Part shown: positions 6,195 to 9,301 of the stretch, piece after piece
Layout of the letters: every line of letters starts with the position of its first letter
Position numbering within the stretch: position 1 is the stretch's first letter
Origin: Sphingobacteriaceae bacterium
GTDB taxonomy: Bacteria > Bacteroidota > Bacteroidia > B-17B0 > Aurantibacillaceae
Assembly (NCBI GenBank): GCA_023251695.1
Contig: JAHEYE010000360.1
Coordinates: 1-9,301 of the forward strand
Direction: 5' to 3'
Length of the DNA stretch: 9,301 nt
Program-made: the position numbers and the translations under genes
The notes under the pieces: generated by a model
Databases searched by the model: none
What the model saw: only the letters and a program-made list of their open reading frames with translations
What the model was told of the DNA's origin: nothing

Positions 6195-7736
6195 ATGAAA
6201 CCGTCTAATTTATTATTCGATATAATAAAATCTTTAAGTGCCGAAGAAATAAAGTATTTCAAGAAGGTTTCCTCTTTGCAGCAAGGCGAAAAAAATTATA
6301 TCAAACTTTTTAATTTCATCCATTCCTTAAATGAATATGATGAAGAAGCCGTAAAAACAGTTTTTAAAAACGAGGTCTTCATCAAGCATTTACCCTCTGA
6401 GAAAAACCAGCTCTTGCATCACATTTTAAAAAGCCTGCGTCATTTCCGTATCGAAAACAGTAAGACAGCTTCCATTAATGAACAGATAAAAAACATTCAG
6501 CTCTTATTCAATAAATCGCTCTATAAACAGTCGCGTAAGATTTTGAATCACATCAAAGAAGAAGCTTATAAGTATGAATTATTTTATTACATCCTCGAGA
6601 TTATTGACCTTGAGAAAGTGGTGATTGACATGGAGGCCCATTTCGGCCAGGTGAATAACATTACCATTGAAAAATTAATAGATGAAGAGAATGAGATCTA
6701 CCAAAAAATCGAACAGCTAACTCATTTCGAAAAACTTCTTAGTCGTTTAAATAAACTTTCAACAAAACTATTGTTTGTACGCACTAAAACCGATGTAGAA
6801 GAGATTGAAAAAATTGCTAAAGATAAGGCGCTGAATGAGGCAGTAAGTGTAAACTCAAAAAAGTCCTTCATTACCTCACTACATGCGAAAGGTCTGGTTG
6901 CCCGTTTACTGAATAAGACCGACGAGATGTTTGATGCTTTTCAAAGTCTGGTTTATGTAATGGAAAACAACACATCCTTGATCTCTGAATTACCGAAGAG
7001 CTATGTGATTGCACATGGTTATATCATCCGGCATTATGCCATTAAGCGTCGTTATAACGATGGGTTTAAAACCATTGATAAATTAAAAGCACTCTGGTTA
7101 AATCCTGAATTCAAAAGCACCGACTTACAAATTGCCATTTTTTCGAATTCATACATTAACGAAATGCTGTTGTATGCCTACATCGGCCAACACGATAAAG
7201 CAAAAAATGTAATTCCCGCCGTAATCAAGGGGCTCGAAAAATACGAAGCAAAAATTAACGAAGAGGAATTACTGCGTATTTATCAGGTCCTTACCATGGT
7301 TTATTTTGGCATAGGCGAATACAGCAAAGCATTGCATTGGGTGAACCGCATAATTAACTCGAACTATACCGAATTACGTCAGGACATAATCCGGATTTCT
7401 AAACTCATTAATTTAATTATACATTTCGAATTGGGTAACGATGATTTATTACCCTACATCTATAAATCAACAAGCAGGTTTGTTGATGGGCTCGATAACA
7501 AGTATAAATTCGAAATTTTATTTTTAGAGCAATTTAAAAAAGTTGCTTTATCAAAGCGCGATGGTAAACAACTCAATTCGTTTGTGAAATTTAAAGAGGA
7601 GATGCAAATTGTTTTTAAAGATCCTTACGAGCGGAACGCCCTTGAATACTTCAATTTTTATGCCTGGTTAGATTCCAAAATTCACTCCATAAGTTTTTCG
7701 GATGCTATTAAGATCAGAAAACAAAATATGGCTTAA
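6195..7736 (+). CDS. Conserved Bacteroidota-type protein of unknown function, TPR-like (second tandem copy)
   Basis: This is also 513 residues, soluble and helical, and is a diverged paralogue of the preceding gene. Matching blocks stay within one or two residues of register: LFDIIKSLSAEEIKYFKKV (7-25), YKQSRKILNHIKEEAY (110-125, 12 of 16 identical to copy one) and residues 353-415 starting KINEEELL (26 of 63 identical by my hand alignment). It ends its core with ELRQDIIRISKLINLIIHFE (393-412) followed by LGN. Copy two keeps the family's FELGN where copy one has YELAK. The middle third (about 150-350) is much more diverged, which suggests each copy binds a different partner; this is inference. 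The start three bases after the upstream stop and the terminator just downstream mark the end of a two-gene unit. No family function is known to me. Confidence 0.85.
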   Translation: MKPSNLLFDIIKSLSAEEIKYFKKVSSLQQGEKNYIKLFNFIHSLNEYDEEAVKTVFKNEVFIKHLPSEKNQLLHHILKSLRHFRIENSKTASINEQIKNIQLLFNKSLYKQSRKILNHIKEEAYKYELFYYILEIIDLEKVVIDMEAHFGQVNNITIEKLIDEENEIYQKIEQLTHFEKLLSRLNKLSTKLLFVRTKTDVEEIEKIAKDKALNEAVSVNSKKSFITSLHAKGLVARLLNKTDEMFDAFQSLVYVMENNTSLISELPKSYVIAHGYIIRHYAIKRRYNDGFKTIDKLKALWLNPEFKSTDLQIAIFSNSYINEMLLYAYIGQHDKAKNVIPAVIKGLEKYEAKINEEELLRIYQVLTMVYFGIGEYSKALHWVNRIINSNYTELRQDIIRISKLINLIIHFELGNDDLLPYIYKSTSRFVDGLDNKYKFEILFLEQFKKVALSKRDGKQLNSFVKFKEEMQIVFKDPYERNALEYFNFYAWLDSKIHSISFSDAIKIRKQNMA

Positions 7737-7746
7737 TTGCATGTGA

Positions 7747-7772
7747 AAAGTAAGATCTGCCGGTTTTACTTT
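7747..7772 (+). terminator. Hairpin terminator after the tandem 513-residue genes
   Basis: AAAGTAAGATC (7747-7757) pairs with GGTTTTACTTT (7762-7772) around the tetraloop TGCC, giving 11 pairs including two G-U. It fills most of the 37-base gap between the stop at 7736 and the convergent hldD stop at 7774. The 3' arm is U-rich and runs into ATT. On the minus strand the two G-U pairs become A-C mismatches, so the structure favours the plus-strand transcript. Confidence 0.5.
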
Positions 7773-7773
7773 A

Positions 7774-8739
7774 TTACAGATATTTATGATTCATTAAATA
7801 ATTCTGTACATAGTCTTTTACACCCTCCTCAAGGCTTGTAAATGATTTAGTGTACCCCGCATTTTTTAATTTCTGCATGTTTGCTTCTGTAAAATACTGG
7901 TATTTATCGCGGATATCAATGGGCGTATCAATAAATTCAATCTTTGGTTCCTTGCCTAACGACTTAAATGTTGCGTTTGCTAAATCTAAAAACGTACGGG
8001 CTGTTCCGCTTCCTAAATTATAAATGCCGCTTTTGATTTTATGCTGATAAGTGAAAATTAAAACATCTATCAGATCCTTTACATAAATAAAATCGCGTAG
8101 TTGTCCGCCATCATTATATTTTGGATTATGGCTCCGGAAAAGTTTCACATAACCTTTTTCGTTAATCTGATTAAAAGAATGAAAAATAACGGAGGCCATT
8201 CTTCCCTTGTGAAATTCATTCGGGCCGTAAACATTAAAAAATTTGAAGCCGTACCACAAAGGCGGGCACTGATTTTGTTGCAATGCCCACTTATCAAATT
8301 CGTTTTTACTCTCCCCATATGGGTTCAAAGGTTTTAACCGGGAAACTTTTGTTTCGTCGTCATCATACCCGAATTCGCCCAAACCGTAAGTTGCAGCCGA
8401 AGAAGCATAACTTAATCCGATATTATTCTCGGCACAAATTTGCCATATAGATTTGGTGTAATTTACGTTGAGCTCATCAAAAATCGCCTTATTAAATTCA
8501 GTAGTATCAGTACGCGCACCAATATGAAAAACATGACTGATATCTTTAGTATTTTCCTTAAACCATTTTAAGAATTCTGACCGCTCAATTAATTTCAGGT
8601 ATTTTTTTGAATCATAATTAGAGGACTTGCCGGCTTTCGAAAAATCATCCGTCAAAATTAAATCCGTAAAGCCATCACTGTTCAGCCGGGAAACTAAACA
8701 ACTGCCTATAAACCCTGCTGCACCTGTTACTACAATCAT
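7774..8739 (-). CDS. hldD: ADP-L-glycero-D-manno-heptose 6-epimerase
   Basis: This 321-residue extended short-chain dehydrogenase would convert ADP-D-glycero-beta-D-manno-heptose to the L-glycero form, the last step in making the heptose donor for the LPS inner core. The Rossmann motif TGAAGFIG (5-12) binds NADP. HIGARTDTTE (72-81) is a close match to the HEGACSSTTE block of E. coli HldD. The catalytic set is visible: Ser114 in YASSAATYG (111-119), Tyr141 and Lys145 in YGESK, and Lys178 in NVYGPNEFHKGRMAS (169-183), the latter matching the second acid/base residue reported for E. coli HldD. RDFIYVKD (215-222) and YNLGSGTARTF (240-250) complete the family signature. Length is close to the usual 310-330. 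No heptosyltransferase or other hld gene is in view. Converges with the tandem pair and diverges from the acyl-CoA ligase gene. Confidence 0.94.
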   Translation of the reverse strand: MIVVTGAAGFIGSCLVSRLNSDGFTDLILTDDFSKAGKSSNYDSKKYLKLIERSEFLKWFKENTKDISHVFHIGARTDTTEFNKAIFDELNVNYTKSIWQICAENNIGLSYASSAATYGLGEFGYDDDETKVSRLKPLNPYGESKNEFDKWALQQNQCPPLWYGFKFFNVYGPNEFHKGRMASVIFHSFNQINEKGYVKLFRSHNPKYNDGGQLRDFIYVKDLIDVLIFTYQHKIKSGIYNLGSGTARTFLDLANATFKSLGKEPKIEFIDTPIDIRDKYQYFTEANMQKLKNAGYTKSFTSLEEGVKDYVQNYLMNHKYL

Positions 8740-8755
8740 AATTGAATTTGAAGCA

Positions 8756-8763
8756 TAAAATTA
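8756..8763 (-). promoter_or_regulatory. Possible -7 element for hldD
   Basis: The minus strand reads TAATTTTA here, one base off TAnnTTTG, ending 16 bases before the ATG at 8739. No TTG is found at the -33 distance. Weak support in an AT-rich intergenic region. Confidence 0.25.
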
Positions 8764-8808
8764 CGAAATCTTTTGTTCTTGCAGAATTAACATCCTTTTT
8801 AAAGTTTT

Positions 8809-8824
8809 TTTGATAATAATCAAA
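8809..8824. promoter_or_regulatory. Palindrome abutting the acyl-CoA ligase promoter, candidate operator
   Basis: TTTGATAATAATCAAA is a perfect 6-bp inverted repeat (TTTGAT / ATCAAA) around AATA. It ends at the base before the -33 TTG of the acyl-CoA ligase promoter and sits in the 128-base divergent region shared with hldD. Placement fits a regulator binding site, but the sequence is AT-only apart from one G and one C, and no cognate regulator is visible. Confidence 0.3.
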
Positions 8825-8853
8825 TTGCCGATTCGCTTTTAATACTATCTTTG
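8825..8853 (+). promoter_or_regulatory. Bacteroidota consensus promoter for the acyl-CoA ligase gene
   Basis: TTG (8825-8827), an 18-base spacer and TATCTTTG (8846-8853) match the Bacteroidota -33 / -7 consensus exactly, the best promoter in the window. The -7 element ends only 14 bases before the ATG at 8868, so the transcript should have a leader of roughly 7-11 bases. Confidence 0.6.
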
Positions 8854-8867
8854 ATCAAGATTTATTT

Positions 8868-9301
8868 ATGGAAGTAACACGCGTATTTGATATTTTAGAT
8901 TTATACAAAACCAAGTATAAAAAAGACGACTTGCTTTGCAGCAAGGAAAATAAGAAGTGGAAAAAATACGGCAGCGACGATTTTATTAATTATAGTAACT
9001 GGACATGTTACGGATTAATTAATCTTGGTCTCCAAAAGGGGGATAAAGTCGCAATTGTTGCCAATAACTGTCCCGAATGGGTTTTTGCCGATTATGGTTG
9101 CCAGCAAGCAGGAATTGTTACAGTCCCTGTTTTTCCAACTATAAGTAATAATGATTTAAAATTTATCTTGAATCATGCCGAAGTAAAGGCCGTTTTTATT
9201 TCGGATAAAAAGATATTTGCCAAATTTACCGAAATTGAAAAAGAAATTTCTACCGTAAAAAAGATAATTACTTTTGATAAGGTGGAGGGTTTGTTACATT
9301 A
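8868..9301 (+). CDS. Long-chain fatty acid-CoA ligase, N-terminal part (cut by the right edge)
   Basis: My translation from ATG at 8868 gives 144 open codons to the window edge. The protein belongs to the AMP-forming adenylate synthetase family, which activates fatty acids to acyl-CoA through an acyl-adenylate. Support is the N-terminal pattern of long-chain acyl-CoA synthetases: MEVTRVFDIL (1-10), YSNWTCYGLINLGLQKGDKV (42-61), AIVANNCPEW (62-71), the QQAGIVTVPVFPTIS block (79-93) and LKFILNHAEVKAVFISD (97-113). The family's Ser/Thr/Gly-rich ATP-binding motif and the C-terminal hinge lie beyond the edge and cannot be checked, so long-chain rather than another acid is inferred from the N-terminal pattern. 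The start is the only Met in the visible frame and lies just after a consensus promoter. It diverges from hldD across 128 bases. Confidence 0.88.
   Translation, partial: MEVTRVFDILDLYKTKYKKDDLLCSKENKKWKKYGSDDFINYSNWTCYGLINLGLQKGDKVAIVANNCPEWVFADYGCQQAGIVTVPVFPTISNNDLKFILNHAEVKAVFISDKKIFAKFTEIEKEISTVKKIITFDKVEGLLH

Noticed and set aside
4650..7736. Tandem pair as a toxin-antitoxin, defence or transposon module
   Set aside because: No nuclease, NTPase, DNA-binding or transposase motif is visible, there are no terminal repeats, and base composition matches the neighbours.
8101..8337. Plus-strand 78-residue frame inside hldD
   Set aside because: Antisense to the Tyr141/Lys145 and Lys178 active-site region of a clear epimerase.

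Overview
The window reads as chromosomal DNA of a Bacteroidota bacterium, in the broad Flavobacteriales/Sphingobacteriales/Cytophagales sphere. The evidence is an AT-rich base composition, a secreted M1 peptidase with a type IX secretion (T9SS) sorting domain, a CUB-like secreted protein, signal peptides ending in the typical '-SQ/-AQ' style, a pabB of the Bacteroidota form, and promoters fitting the Bacteroidota TTG / TAnnTTTG consensus rather than -35/-10 boxes. The genus cannot be fixed from this sequence. I see no tRNA, rRNA, CRISPR array, insertion sequence, phage gene or toxin-antitoxin pair.

Layout from left to right. 1-481 (-) is the N-terminal part of a secreted CUB-like protein that runs off the left edge. 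It is joined by a one-base TAATG overlap to 481-819 (-), a 112-residue secreted protein of unknown function. Divergent from that pair is 980-2119 (+), pabB (aminodeoxychorismate synthase component I, folate pathway), which uses a TTG start. Its stop lies one base from the stop of the convergent 2121-4544 (-), a T9SS-exported M1 metallopeptidase. Divergent again are 4650-6191 and 6195-7736 (+), two tandem 513-residue paralogues with TPR-like helical character and no known function, 3 bp apart and followed by a hairpin terminator. Convergent with them is 7774-8739 (-), hldD (ADP-L-glycero-D-manno-heptose 6-epimerase, LPS core heptose). Divergent from hldD is 8868-9301 (+), the N-terminal part of a long-chain acyl-CoA ligase that runs off the right edge.

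The window has no single pathway: folate, LPS, lipid activation and secreted proteins are interleaved, as is common in the loosely organised genomes of this phylum. Two units are probably co-transcribed: the coupled pair of secreted proteins at the left edge and the tandem 513-residue pair in the middle. The tandem pair is the least explained content and the best candidate for undescribed biology. I see no clear evidence of a new defence, mobile or biosynthetic system.
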